DNA from: Oceanicoccus sagamiensis
GTDB taxonomy: Bacteria > Pseudomonadota > Gammaproteobacteria > Pseudomonadales > Dasaniaceae
DNA length: 64,000 bases
Assembly: GCF_002117105.1 (NCBI RefSeq)
Contig: NZ_CP019343.1
Span: 3,224,001-3,288,000, forward strand
Direction of reading: 5' to 3'
Shown piece by piece: positions 17,859 through 26,373 of this stretch. Position 1 is the first letter of the stretch. Each line of letters begins with the position of its first letter. The notes below the pieces were generated by a model. The model saw nothing but the letters and a program-made list of their open reading frames with translations, searched no databases and was not told the origin of the DNA. The translations under genes were made by a program, and so were the position numbers.

Positions 17859-18302
17859 CTAACCTAATACGTCCAGCTTGGCCTTAATAAACTGGCTGTG
17901 GGGCAGGTAAATCAAGTCTGCTATTTTGCGAATCAAGTGATCTTCATACTTACTGATCTCACCATCTGCAATCGCCACCTGCCATAACATCTTCACCAGC
18001 TCAAAGCGCTGCTCATTAGAATAATCATCTTTAATCAAATTGGTAAATTGATACAAAGACGTTGCATCCTGATTTTCCTGTTCAGCAAGATCAACCAGCT
18101 CGGCCAGTTGGCCATCACTTAAATCAAAAGTCTTCTTCAGTGCAGCTTCAATCGCTGCCTGTTCTTCGGGTTCTCGCTGATAGTCAGCGCGGCTTAATTC
18201 AATTAACAGGGCCGCCGCAGCCAGCTGAATCTTACACTGCTGATCGTCACTACTTTTTAACGATAACTCCGCCGAGAAAAACGCTTTAATAGACGCTAAC
18301 AC
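17859..18302 (-). CDS. TerB-family protein
   Basis: A 147-residue all-helical cytoplasmic protein matching the TerB/DjlA-N fold, with acidic loop signatures ELSRADYQREPEE and QVAIADGEISKYEDHLIRKIADLI. TerB proteins are named after tellurite resistance, but isolated copies next to tal are common in gammaproteobacteria and have no proven resistance role. It converges with the STAS gene (6-bp gap), and its start lies 18 bp from the 104-bp repeat array, so its upstream region is the array itself. Confidence 0.85.
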   Translation of the reverse strand: MLASIKAFFSAELSLKSSDDQQCKIQLAAAALLIELSRADYQREPEEQAAIEAALKKTFDLSDGQLAELVDLAEQENQDATSLYQFTNLIKDDYSNEQRFELVKMLWQVAIADGEISKYEDHLIRKIADLIYLPHSQFIKAKLDVLG

Positions 18303-18320
18303 GAATACTAACTCCTAATC

Positions 18321-19360
18321 GTAGGTTGGATTATAATCCACCTTTCTATAAAAACATTCCCGGTTCATATTGCAAGGTAGGGCGGTGGAATATATTCCAC
18401 CCTACGGAATTGTGCTTCCTAATCGTAGGGTGGATTATAATCCACCTTTCGATAACAACATTCCCGGTTCATATTGCAAGGTAGGGTGGTGGAATATATT
18501 CCACCCTACGGTATTGTGCTTCCTAATCGTAGGGTGGATTATAATCCACCTTTCGATAACAACATTCCCGGCTCATATTGCAAGGTAGGGCGGTGGAATA
18601 TATTCCACCCTACGGAATTGTGCTTCCTAATCGTAGGGTGGATTATAATCCACCTTTCTATAAAAACATTCCCGGCTCATATTGCAAGGTAGGGCGGTGG
18701 AATATATTCCACCCTACGGAATTGTGCTTCCTAATCGTAGGGTGGATTATAATCCACCTTTCGATAACAACATTCCCGGTTCATATTGCAAGGTAGGGTG
18801 GTGGAATATATTCCACCCTACGGAATTGTGCTTCCTAATCGTAGGGTGGATTATAATCCACCTTTCGATAACAACATTCCCGGTTCATATTGCAAGGTAG
18901 GGTGGTGGAATATATTCCACCCTACGGAATTGTGCTTCCTAATCGTAGGGTGGATTATAATCCACCTTTCGATAACAACATTCCCGGTTCATATTGCAAG
19001 GTAGGGTGGTGGAATATATTCCACCCTACGGAATTGTGCTTCCTAATCGTAGGGTGGATTATAATCCACCTTTCGATAACAACATTCCCGGCTCATATTG
19101 CAAGGTAGGGTGGTGGAATATATTCCACCCTACGGTATTGTGCTTCCTAATCGTAGGGTGGATTATAATCCACCTTTCGATAACAACATTCCCGGCTCAT
19201 ATTGCAAGGTAGGGTGGTGGAATATATTCCACCCTACGGTATTGTGCTTCCTAATTGTAGGGTGGATTATAATCCACCTTTCTTTAAAAATATTCCCGGC
19301 TCAAATTGCAAGGTAGGGTGGTGGAATATATTCCGCCCTACGGTATTGTACGGGGGTGAG
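18321..19360. repeat. Ten-unit tandem array of a 104-bp double-palindrome repeat
   Basis: Ten consecutive units with an exact 104-bp period (unit starts 18321, 18425, 18529, 18633, 18737, 18841, 18945, 19049, 19153, 19257). Each unit has palindrome A (GGTGGATTATAATCCACC), a spacer with CATTCCCGG, palindrome B (GGTGGAATATATTCCACC flanked by GTAGG and CCTACG), and a spacer ending GTGCTTCCTAAT. Inner units differ at only about four or five positions (for example CGATAACAAC or CTATAAAAAC, GGTTC or GGCTC, GGGTGG or GGGCGG, GGAATT or GGTATT). The first unit (GTAGGTTGG) and last unit (TCTTTAAAAAT, AAATTG, TTCCGCCC) are the most divergent. The array lies between tal and terB in the direction of their transcription. 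It appears to be an amplified REP element. Confidence 0.97.
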
Positions 19361-19370
19361 TTTGGTTTGT

Positions 19371-20321
19371 TTAAGCGCTGAGTAACTGCTCAAGCTTAAT
19401 TTGGTCAATGGTGAAATTGCGAATACCTTCAGCCAGTTTCTCTGTTGCCATGGCATCTTCATTCATGGCCCAGCGGAATGCCTGCTCAGAGTTGTCAGGT
19501 TTGGCAATGGCTTCACCGGTATTGTCGGTACTAAGCTTGCGCTCAAGAGTGCCATTATCATTAGCCAGCTCTTCCAATAATCCGGGGCTAATGGTTAGTC
19601 GGTCGCAACCGGCCAGTTGTTCAATTTCCCCTATATTTCTAAAGCTGGCGCCCATAACCACGGTTTGATAGCCATGCTGCTTATAAAAATTATAAATACG
19701 GCTGACAGATAAAACCCCCGGATCTTCTGCCGCAGTATAATCAGACTGATCACTATTGGCCTTATACCAATCCAGAATACGGCCGACAAACGGCGAGATT
19801 AAAAACACACCTGCCTCAGCACAGGCTGCGGCTTGAGCAAAACCGAACAGCAGCGTCAGGTTACAGTTAATTCCTTCTTTCTCTAACACCTCAGCTGCTT
19901 TAATACCTTCCCAGGTGGAGGCAATCTTAATTAATACTCGGTTGGCCTCAATGCCGGCTTCGGCATAAAGGCCAATTAACTTACGTGCCTTTTCAATGGT
20001 CGCTTCAGTATCAAACGAAAGGCGAGAATCTACCTCGGTAGAAATCTTGCCGGGAATAATCTTCAAAATTTCACAGCCAATGGCCACCGCCAATTTGTCA
20101 CTGCAATTAGCCACTTGTTGTGCTTTATCACCGCCTTGCTGCTGTGCCCAGGCTTTGGACTCAGCCACTAAATGGGCATACTGGGGAAGCTGTGCTGCTT
20201 TTAATAACAGCGATGGGTTAGTTGTGGCGTCCATAGGCGTAAAGCGCTCAATGGCTTCAATATCACCTGTATCGGCCACAACATCGGTCATACCTTTTAA
20301 CTGATCCAGCTTACTACTCAT
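19371..20321 (-). CDS. tal: Transaldolase
   Basis: A 316-residue class I transaldolase of the TalB type. The motifs [17 protein letters not shown] (about 28-44), [13 protein letters not shown] with the Schiff-base lysine, [11 protein letters not shown] and [15 protein letters not shown] are intact. It transfers dihydroxyacetone units between sugar phosphates in the non-oxidative pentose phosphate pathway. Length is typical. A degenerate half-REP lies 14 bp upstream of its start and the tandem palindrome array begins about 10 bp after its stop, so its 3' mRNA end probably falls in strong hairpins. Confidence 0.96.
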   Translation of the reverse strand: MSSKLDQLKGMTDVVADTGDIEAIERFTPMDATTNPSLLLKAAQLPQYAHLVAESKAWAQQQGGDKAQQVANCSDKLAVAIGCEILKIIPGKISTEVDSRLSFDTEATIEKARKLIGLYAEAGIEANRVLIKIASTWEGIKAAEVLEKEGINCNLTLLFGFAQAAACAEAGVFLISPFVGRILDWYKANSDQSDYTAAEDPGVLSVSRIYNFYKQHGYQTVVMGASFRNIGEIEQLAGCDRLTISPGLLEELANDNGTLERKLSTDNTGEAIAKPDNSEQAFRWAMNEDAMATEKLAEGIRNFTIDQIKLEQLLSA

Positions 20322-20334
20322 TTAAATTTACTCC

Positions 20335-20358
20335 GTAGGGTGGATGACAACCCACCAA
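20335..20358. repeat. Degenerate half-REP element
   Basis: GTAGGGTGGATGACAACCCACC-like half element (one palindrome with mismatches in the core) in the tal-dusA gap. It shares the GTAGGGTGGAT end with the dispersed pairs, so it is probably a decayed copy. Confidence 0.65.
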
Positions 20359-20381
20359 TCAACACTCACTATATACGCGGC

Positions 20382-21404
20382 CTACACCTGATTCAAAGCC
20401 CGCTCTCTGGCGTGCTCTTCATTGCGCCGCTGCGCATCTAACATTAGTTCTCTGGCTTGATGAATCACTTCAATGCCAGCGCCCTTTATATGGGCTTGCT
20501 GGCTAATATGCCGGCGGAACAGCTTGGCTCCGGCCACCCCTTGAAATAAACCCAGCACATGGCGGGAAATATGGTTGAGGGGAACACCTTGTTCTAATTG
20601 TTCCTCGACATAGGGTATAAAGTCCAGCAACACTTGGTCACGACTTTTGGTAATAGTTTGCTGGCCAGCAATCCGCTGGTCTACTTCAGCTAAAAGGTAG
20701 GGGTCATGATAGGCCGCGCGGCCCAGCATGACACCATCAACATGGTTAAGGTGCTCTATACTTTGGTCAAGGTCGGTAATACCCCCATTGATAATGACTT
20801 CTAACTCGGGGAAGTCCTTTTTCAGCTGATAAACCGTCTCGTAATTCAGCGGTGGAATCTCACGGTTTTGCTTTGGGCTTAAGCCCTGAAGCCAGGCTTT
20901 ACGGGCATGCACTATAAACGTAGAGCAGCCGGTCTCCATAATGGGCCGAACAAAATCCACCATCTCCTCATAGCTTTCCATATCATCAATACCAATACGG
21001 TGCTTGACGGTCACCGGAATAGAGCAGCTATCTTGCATAGCCTTAATACAATCAGCCACCAGCTGAGGCTGCCCCATTAAGCAGGCTCCAAACATCCCAT
21101 TTTGCACCCGGTCAGAAGGGCAGCCGCAATTAAGGTTTACCTCATCATAGGCCCATTGTTCCGCCAGCTTGGCACACTGGGCTAAATCAGCAGGGTTGCT
21201 GCCACCTAATTGCAAGGCAATAGGGTGCTCATCGTTATGGTATTGTAGAAAACGCTCAGGCCCAGCGTGGATAATGGCACCGGTAGTGACCATCTCGGTA
21301 TAGAGCAGGGCGCTGCCGGTAAGCTGGCGCCAGAACATTCTGCAATGGCGGTCACTCCAGTCCATCATGGGGGCAATTGAAAAACGGCGGTTTACTACTT
21401 TCAT
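20382..21404 (-). CDS. dusA: tRNA-dihydrouridine(20/20a) synthase DusA
   Basis: An FMN-dependent dihydrouridine synthase of about 340 residues: RRFSIAPMMDWSDRHCRMFWRQL at the N-terminus, NLNCGCPSDRVQNGMFGACLM with the catalytic Cys, TVKHRIGID, and GVMLGRAAYHDPYLL at the FMN phosphate site. It reduces uridine 20/20a in the tRNA D-loop. The ATG at 21404 is preferred over the upstream TTG at 21419. It is followed by tal, as in Pseudomonas. Confidence 0.95.
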   Translation of the reverse strand: MKVVNRRFSIAPMMDWSDRHCRMFWRQLTGSALLYTEMVTTGAIIHAGPERFLQYHNDEHPIALQLGGSNPADLAQCAKLAEQWAYDEVNLNCGCPSDRVQNGMFGACLMGQPQLVADCIKAMQDSCSIPVTVKHRIGIDDMESYEEMVDFVRPIMETGCSTFIVHARKAWLQGLSPKQNREIPPLNYETVYQLKKDFPELEVIINGGITDLDQSIEHLNHVDGVMLGRAAYHDPYLLAEVDQRIAGQQTITKSRDQVLLDFIPYVEEQLEQGVPLNHISRHVLGLFQGVAGAKLFRRHISQQAHIKGAGIEVIHQARELMLDAQRRNEEHARERALNQV

Positions 21405-21548
21405 ATAAAGTTTGGGCAAAATTGAGTTGCAACAAGATTTGCTTATTTTAGCAGGAATAGGGTCATCCCTGTAGATAGTCGAGATTAGAGCGATATGAAG
21501 GCTATGTTACAGGGTTTTATGATAATGATAAAAAAAGACGATGTCTGG

Positions 21549-21662
21549 CAATCTTGTATACTAAGAGAGCACTACCATGGGGATCGTTACACAATGTTGG
21601 TGTCATGCCGTTTTGAGGGCTTTGCTACTTAGCAAGATTGGAAAAGATCCATTGCAAGATGG
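21549..21662. promoter_or_regulatory. Cluster of CAAGATTG motifs upstream of the AraC-type gene
   Basis: Within about 110 bp there is an inverted CAATCTTG (21549-21556), a direct GCAAGATTGGAAAAG (21632-21646) and a partial GCAAGATGG (21654-21662). The full 15-mer recurs at 22661-22675 upstream of the multicopper oxidase gene. This pattern fits a regulator operator acting on its own gene and on the neighbouring target. It is an inference from repetition; no binding data are known to me. Confidence 0.5.
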
Positions 21663-21711
21663 AGGGGTATGATGGTGTTTAATATTTTAGTTTGTCAACT
21701 GAGAGTCGGTT

Positions 21712-22641
21712 TTGTCTAATAATTCAGCAGGCATGCAGTACCGCGTGCGTATCAATCGCTCATTAGAGTTTATCTTCGATAATTTGCATAGGCCCATATC
21801 CCTTGCGGAAGCTGCTGAGAAAAGTCATTTCTCGAGTTTTCATTTTCATCGTATCTTTTCCGCGTATATGGGTGAAACGCTCAATGATTTCGTCACTAGA
21901 ATTCGGCTTGAGCGTTCCGCTAACTGGCTGATTATTCGCCCTCTGGCGACGGTGACAGAGATTGCGCTGGAGGCGGGCTTTTCTTCCTCGGCGAACTTTT
22001 CTAAAGCATTCAAACTACATTTTGGTTTGACCCCTACGCAAATTCGGCGCGCCTCTCCGGCACAACGTGTTACTGCCGGTCGTATCAGAGAGAAGTACGG
22101 TAAAGACTTTAACCTTAAACAGCTCAATCAAATCAGGGAACCTAATAGCTCAGCTAATGAACGGCTTGCCGCATCCCCTGAGATACGCATTGAGCAGCTA
22201 GCATCGATGAGCGCCTATACCCCCTCTGAATTTGTGGGTTATAACGTTGATGAAGTAGGGCGGGCGTGGGATAAGTTGAAAGCGTTGGCAGGGTCCTTAG
22301 GTGTGCCTGTGAGCCAACAGCGTCACTTTTCCATTTGTAAGGATAATCCATTAATTACACCCTTAGAGAAATGCCGCTATGAGGCATTACTGGTATTAGA
22401 GCAGCCCAGAGGTGTCTCGGATGAATTCAAGTGCACCTCCATTCCCGCTGGCCGCTATGCTGTGGCGAAGTATGTCGGTGAGCTCTCAGGTTTGTTCGAT
22501 TTTTATATGGCAATTTATCTGCATTGGTTACCTGATAGTGGTTATGAACCTGATGATTACCCATTGATGGAGCGTTATTTGAATGACGCGCGTGTTGACG
22601 GTTACGCTGAGATTGAGGTTTATATTAAACTCATCGAGTGA
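21712..22641 (+). CDS. AraC-family regulator with C-terminal GyrI-like ligand domain
   Basis: A 309-residue protein with two AraC helix-turn-helix motifs at the N-terminus (about 8-110; SLAEAAEKSHFSSFHFHRIFSAYMGETLNDFVTRIRLERSA is in this region, then ITEIALEAGFSS-like and the PTQIRR end) and a GyrI-like/effector-binding domain (about 150-309). Such SoxS/Rob-like regulators usually sense small hydrophobic or cationic molecules and activate stress or efflux genes. The TTG at 21712 has GAGAG upstream; an ATG at 21733 is an alternative start. It lies directly before the multicopper oxidase fusion on the same strand and shares a 15-bp motif with its promoter. Confidence 0.85.
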   Translation: MSNNSAGMQYRVRINRSLEFIFDNLHRPISLAEAAEKSHFSSFHFHRIFSAYMGETLNDFVTRIRLERSANWLIIRPLATVTEIALEAGFSSSANFSKAFKLHFGLTPTQIRRASPAQRVTAGRIREKYGKDFNLKQLNQIREPNSSANERLAASPEIRIEQLASMSAYTPSEFVGYNVDEVGRAWDKLKALAGSLGVPVSQQRHFSICKDNPLITPLEKCRYEALLVLEQPRGVSDEFKCTSIPAGRYAVAKYVGELSGLFDFYMAIYLHWLPDSGYEPDDYPLMERYLNDARVDGYAEIEVYIKLIE

Positions 22642-22660
22642 GCAGCTCGCTTCAATTTTC

Positions 22661-22675
22661 GCAAGATTGGAAAAG
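22661..22675 (+). promoter_or_regulatory. Second GCAAGATTGGAAAAG motif, upstream of the oxidase fusion gene
   Basis: Exact 15-bp copy of the motif at 21632. It is 59 bp before the ATG at 22735, with a TATACT-like -10 candidate in between (near 22704). Probable binding site of the adjacent AraC-GyrI regulator. Confidence 0.5.
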
Positions 22676-22734
22676 CTGTTCGACGAATAACGCCATAACA
22701 TATACATACTATAAAAAAAGATGTAGGTGTTGTT

Positions 22735-25512
22735 ATGTTTTTTCCTCGACTGATTTCCCTGGTTGTTTGTGGTGTGCTTTTTGGGATGAGCGCAAATGTT
22801 CATGCAGCTGTTGTTAGGCTTTCAGAAAGTCATATCTCGGTGTTAAATGGTGATACGTTTACTCTGCAGCTAATAGGGCAGGGCTTTGATTCTGCTACGC
22901 TTGATGGTGGAGGCGTGACCCTCAGCTATGATCCCACGCTTATTCATGTTCAGAGCGTTGCGATCAATACCATTGACTGGGAATTTTTCTCGACCACAGG
23001 CTCTATTGATAATGACGTCGGTAGAGTAAGCGGGATGAGTTTTAACTCGTTTCAAAACCGTACCGGTGATTTACTATTCGCTACCATCGAGCTGGCGGCG
23101 GTTGGGGGCGGTGATTCGCTGCTCGTTCTATCAGACGACCTGTTAAACCCTTTTGCCTCTGGTGGTTCTCTTTATAGCGATGTAAATTTCGCGAACACGG
23201 TAGTGCTATCGGTAACCGAAGTACCCGTTCCTTCAGCAGGTTTTTTATTGTTATCAGCGCTGAGTGCAATGAGTGCACTCACAGCAGCAAGACGCCGGCG
23301 GCTGGTTGCCGGGTTGTCGATGTTTGCGGTTTCCTCAACGGCGTTAGCGTGGACGGGCAGTGTTTCGCAAGCGGTTGATGTTAATCCTGACCCTGATATT
23401 TTTGAGACCACACTGGTGGTTGAGCAGACGGTGATGCCTGTCAAAGGTACGGGGACAACGCCCGCTACTTTATATACTTTTAACGGTATGTTTCCCGGGC
23501 CGGAAATAAAGGTTAAAACCGGGGACCGGGTCATTATTCATATGATCAATAATTTACCGGTAGGGGAGGGGATGTCGATTCATTCCCACGGTGTTGAGCT
23601 TAGCAATAATATGGATGGTACCCAAATCACGCAGGACCCGGTTCCACCGGGTAGTCGTTTTACTTATGACTACATTGTTCCTCGCCCGGGTTCTTTTTGG
23701 TATCACCCTCACATACGAACCAGTAATAAAACTTTCAAGGGACTGTACGGTCCACTAACCGTTTCTGACCCTAACGAAGATATATTAAGAGAGCAGGGCA
23801 TATTACCTGGTGATGCCTATACCCACACGCTGGTGCTTTCCGATATAACACTTTGCGAGGATGTAACCGACAGCGACTTGAATAGTATCAAGGTGGGTTG
23901 TGTTGGGCAGTCGGCGGGCCATGTGCCGAACATTCAGCCTGAATTTGACTGTGTCAGCACCTTCCCGAACTGTGTCGTGTTTGAGGGTAAGACGGTATTG
24001 TCTAACGGTCGGGCTGTTGAGGCTGGAGATGTGCTTGATGTGCCCGCAAATCAGCCGGTGCGCTTTCGAGTGATCAATTCTTCGCTTAATCGTTATTTCA
24101 GATTAGTCCAGCCCGTCAGTGGTCCGTTAATTCGCATTGGCGGTGAGGGGGGGCTGTTGAATAATGCAGTATTAGACCCTGTTGCACTTCCAGCGCCTGA
24201 CAACGGTAAACTCTCTGGCGATATATTACTAGCACCGTCTGAGCGTGCTGATTTTATCTTTATACCGCAGACGTCTGATGTAGGCAGTGTAATAACCATA
24301 CTTAGTGACTTACCCAGCCCTGCTAATGTTAATCGTGGTTTTTCCCTCAATGGTAATTTAACGTCCGCGCCAGTGTTACAGATTAATGTGGGCGCAGCGA
24401 TAACACCGGACTCGAAGATACATGCGGGCGACCCGCTACTGGCCCATAGCTCAGTGAATAAACCTTTAGAGGACTTGAGTAAAATTCCTGCTACAGCTTT
24501 AGGTTCGCTACTAGACCCTGCACTTTTTGGCCGGGATGGTTCAGCTAATTCAACCATTGCCTTGACTGCCAGTGGTGGCATTGAGCCGGGGATTGATGGG
24601 GTGCGAGGACGGTTTATGAACATGTCGGGTTATCAACATGTGCCGAATATTGCCACTACTCGCTATGCTGTATTAGGAGATGTGTTGGAGCTGCAAGTCA
24701 CTAACAGCACGCCGGTAGATCACCCGTTTCATATGCACGGTAATTCATTTCAGTTAATGAGTCGTAGTGATGGCCGGGATTTTCCGGTGGAATTTATCGA
24801 TACAGTAAATATTCCCTCTAACCATTCCGTGGTGCTGCGTGTTCGTTTGGAGGATAAATTACAGATTGTTGACAATGTATTGAAACCTTACGGTGGCTTA
24901 GGTCGCTGGTTATTCCATTGTCATATTACCACTCATGCGGAGTTAGGAATGATTTCCGAGTTAGTGGTCGTGGCGCCTCCGGAAGCGCTGTGTGCCGATG
25001 TTGAGGTCCTCACAGATGGTTTTGGTAGCCCGTTGATGGCGTCGATTGATGGCGGTACCTTCGACCCTGATAGTGATGCTATCAGTATTTCACAGTCGCC
25101 AGCTGGGCCTTATTTTCCCGGTATTACAGACGTTACCTTAACGGCGACAGATGAAATGGGTTTATCTAACTCCTGTGTCGGCACTGTTAGCAATTTTATT
25201 GATGAGGATGGTGATGGCATTGCCAACCCGTTGGATAACTGCCAGATTCACGCTAATGGTAGTTTGGTTCCTGATGCGGGTGGCAACATTCAGCGGGATA
25301 GTGACGGAGATGGCTATGGTAATCGCTGTGATGGCGACCTGAATAATGATGGCATGGTAAACGTTTTGGATTTGGGTTTGTTTAAGCATGTTTTTTTTAG
25401 CGCTGACCCGCACGCGGATATTAATGGCGATGGTATCGTCAATGTATTGGATCTTGGTTTGTTTAAAGAGCTGTTTTTTAAGGTGCCAGGGCCCTCTGGT
25501 TTTTTTGACTAA
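22735..25512 (+). CDS. Chimeric secreted protein: cohesin-like domain, PEP-CTERM-like segment, multicopper oxidase, dockerin
   Basis: A 925-residue protein. Residues 1-24 form a signal peptide. About 25-160 is a cohesin-like domain (GGGVTLSYDPTLIHVQSV). Residues 163-189 look like a PEP-CTERM sorting tail (VPVPSAGFLLLSALSA, hydrophobic helix, RRRR), normally found only at a C-terminus. Directly overlapping it, residues 179-205 read as a Tat-like signal (RRRRLVAG, hydrophobic stretch, TALA/WT). Then comes a full multicopper oxidase with all copper motifs: H283/H285 (HSHG), H324/H326 (WYHPH), H663/H666/H668 (HPFHMH) and HCH 728-730 with H734 and M739. The tail has Asp-rich calcium-type repeats (about 823-867) and a two-repeat dockerin (D868-D879 and D895-D906). 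An in-frame ATG at 23269 could start the oxidase separately. Function inferred: exported copper oxidase tethered through cohesin-dockerin contacts. Confidence 0.85.
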   Translation: MFFPRLISLVVCGVLFGMSANVHAAVVRLSESHISVLNGDTFTLQLIGQGFDSATLDGGGVTLSYDPTLIHVQSVAINTIDWEFFSTTGSIDNDVGRVSGMSFNSFQNRTGDLLFATIELAAVGGGDSLLVLSDDLLNPFASGGSLYSDVNFANTVVLSVTEVPVPSAGFLLLSALSAMSALTAARRRRLVAGLSMFAVSSTALAWTGSVSQAVDVNPDPDIFETTLVVEQTVMPVKGTGTTPATLYTFNGMFPGPEIKVKTGDRVIIHMINNLPVGEGMSIHSHGVELSNNMDGTQITQDPVPPGSRFTYDYIVPRPGSFWYHPHIRTSNKTFKGLYGPLTVSDPNEDILREQGILPGDAYTHTLVLSDITLCEDVTDSDLNSIKVGCVGQSAGHVPNIQPEFDCVSTFPNCVVFEGKTVLSNGRAVEAGDVLDVPANQPVRFRVINSSLNRYFRLVQPVSGPLIRIGGEGGLLNNAVLDPVALPAPDNGKLSGDILLAPSERADFIFIPQTSDVGSVITILSDLPSPANVNRGFSLNGNLTSAPVLQINVGAAITPDSKIHAGDPLLAHSSVNKPLEDLSKIPATALGSLLDPALFGRDGSANSTIALTASGGIEPGIDGVRGRFMNMSGYQHVPNIATTRYAVLGDVLELQVTNSTPVDHPFHMHGNSFQLMSRSDGRDFPVEFIDTVNIPSNHSVVLRVRLEDKLQIVDNVLKPYGGLGRWLFHCHITTHAELGMISELVVVAPPEALCADVEVLTDGFGSPLMASIDGGTFDPDSDAISISQSPAGPYFPGITDVTLTATDEMGLSNSCVGTVSNFIDEDGDGIANPLDNCQIHANGSLVPDAGGNIQRDSDGDGYGNRCDGDLNNDGMVNVLDLGLFKHVFFSADPHADINGDGIVNVLDLGLFKELFFKVPGPSGFFD

Positions 25513-25554
25513 CGATAACAACAAAGATAAAAAAACATAAACGAGATATATGAG

Positions 25555-26055
25555 ATGACTATGAAAAAAATATCACCGGCATTTAAGTATTTATTTGTTA
25601 CGGTATTACTTGCTTATACAACTAACAGTATTGCAGAGGGGGTTATTTCGATAAGCCCTGGGAAGATAAAACAGCAGGTAGGGGAACTATTTACAATAGA
25701 GGTGTTAAGCAGCGAGGTTGCCGCCATGGATGGTGGTGCATTTGGCATTCGATTTAACCCCAATGTTGTCACCGTTCACAGTGTTGAGGTCAATCGAGAT
25801 GTATGGGGTTTTAGTAGTAGCAATGGTGTGATTGATAATCAGAAGGGGAGGGTAACTGATATTGCTTTCAGCAGCTATACGCCCGCAGGCAGTGCAGTAA
25901 TTGCGGTTGTAACGTTGCAAGCATTGAAAAAGGGCCGCTCTAGATTGACTCTGACGCCGTCCAGGTTGTCACCTTTTGCCTCTGAAGCTGATGTGCTCGA
26001 CATGCAGTTCCAAAAAGGCGTGGTGCGAGTCATTCCGGCGAAGGCAGGAATCTAG
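25555..26055 (+). CDS. Secreted cohesin-like domain protein, C-terminus replaced by a repeat
   Basis: A 166-residue protein: signal peptide (SIAEG, about 1-28) and one cohesin-like domain similar to that at the start of the preceding gene (shared pattern: MDGGAFGIRFNPNVVTVHSV, then WGFSSSNGVIDNQKGRVTDIAFSSY and LSPFAS). Where the paralogue continues into a PEP-CTERM-like tail, this one ends in VIPAKAGI, the translation of an ATTCC-type intergenic palindrome, so an anchor may have been lost. It starts 42 bp after the oxidase gene and is probably co-transcribed. It is a natural candidate partner for the oxidase dockerin. The ATG at 25561 is an alternative start. Confidence 0.78.
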   Translation: MTMKKISPAFKYLFVTVLLAYTTNSIAEGVISISPGKIKQQVGELFTIEVLSSEVAAMDGGAFGIRFNPNVVTVHSVEVNRDVWGFSSSNGVIDNQKGRVTDIAFSSYTPAGSAVIAVVTLQALKKGRSRLTLTPSRLSPFASEADVLDMQFQKGVVRVIPAKAGI

Positions 26056-26082
26056 TGAGAGTCTGGGTTCCCGCCCTCTCAC
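26032..26082. repeat. ATTCC-type palindrome plus GTGAGAG hairpin at the end of the cohesin-like gene
   Basis: The arms ATTCC (26032-26036) and GGAAT (26047-26051) flank GGCGAAGGCA and include the final codons of the gene. A second stem, GTGAGAG (26055-26061) with CTCTCAC (26076-26082), follows immediately. The first belongs to the same broad class as the element at 3115. Together they may end or stabilise the operon mRNA. Confidence 0.7.
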
Positions 26083-26373
26083 AAATGATATGCGAGGGGG
26101 AGCTATATGCACAAATCCAGAAAGGGGTAGCCGGTAGGCTTTAGGTAGTCAATCATTCTTTCCAGCATAGGAACCGTATCCTCCTTTAATCGGTTAATGC
26201 CGTGGCTGCATACAGCTAGAGCGGCAATTAGACCACGACGCTTTATCTCTATTTACCGAGTAAAACCTGCCCGCATCCACGCAATACCTCTAGCCTGAGC
26301 GTTTGAATAGTGAAATATACTATGTGTTTATTAGGGGGTTTCAGGGTAAGTATATTATGCTGCTACTGACAGA
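26083..26373. other. Gene-free gap before the sulfotransferase gene
   Basis: About 290 bp with no supported gene. A 21-codon minus-strand frame (26103-26168) has a good AGGAGG upstream but no recognisable product. The sequence around 26190-26300 looks like decayed coding DNA with stops in all frames I followed. Confidence 0.4.

Noticed and set aside
18370-19316. Series of overlapping 72-codon frames repeated every 104 bp
   Set aside because: They arise from the tandem palindrome units; the 104-bp period is not a multiple of three, so successive copies are in different frames, and no ribosome-binding sites or coding signals are seen.
18321-19360. CRISPR array
   Set aside because: The whole 104-bp unit is repeated, with no unique spacers, and no cas genes are nearby.
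26103-26168. 21-codon minus-strand frame with AGGAGG upstream
   Set aside because: Too short to support, product not recognised, and surrounding sequence looks decayed; it may be a remnant.
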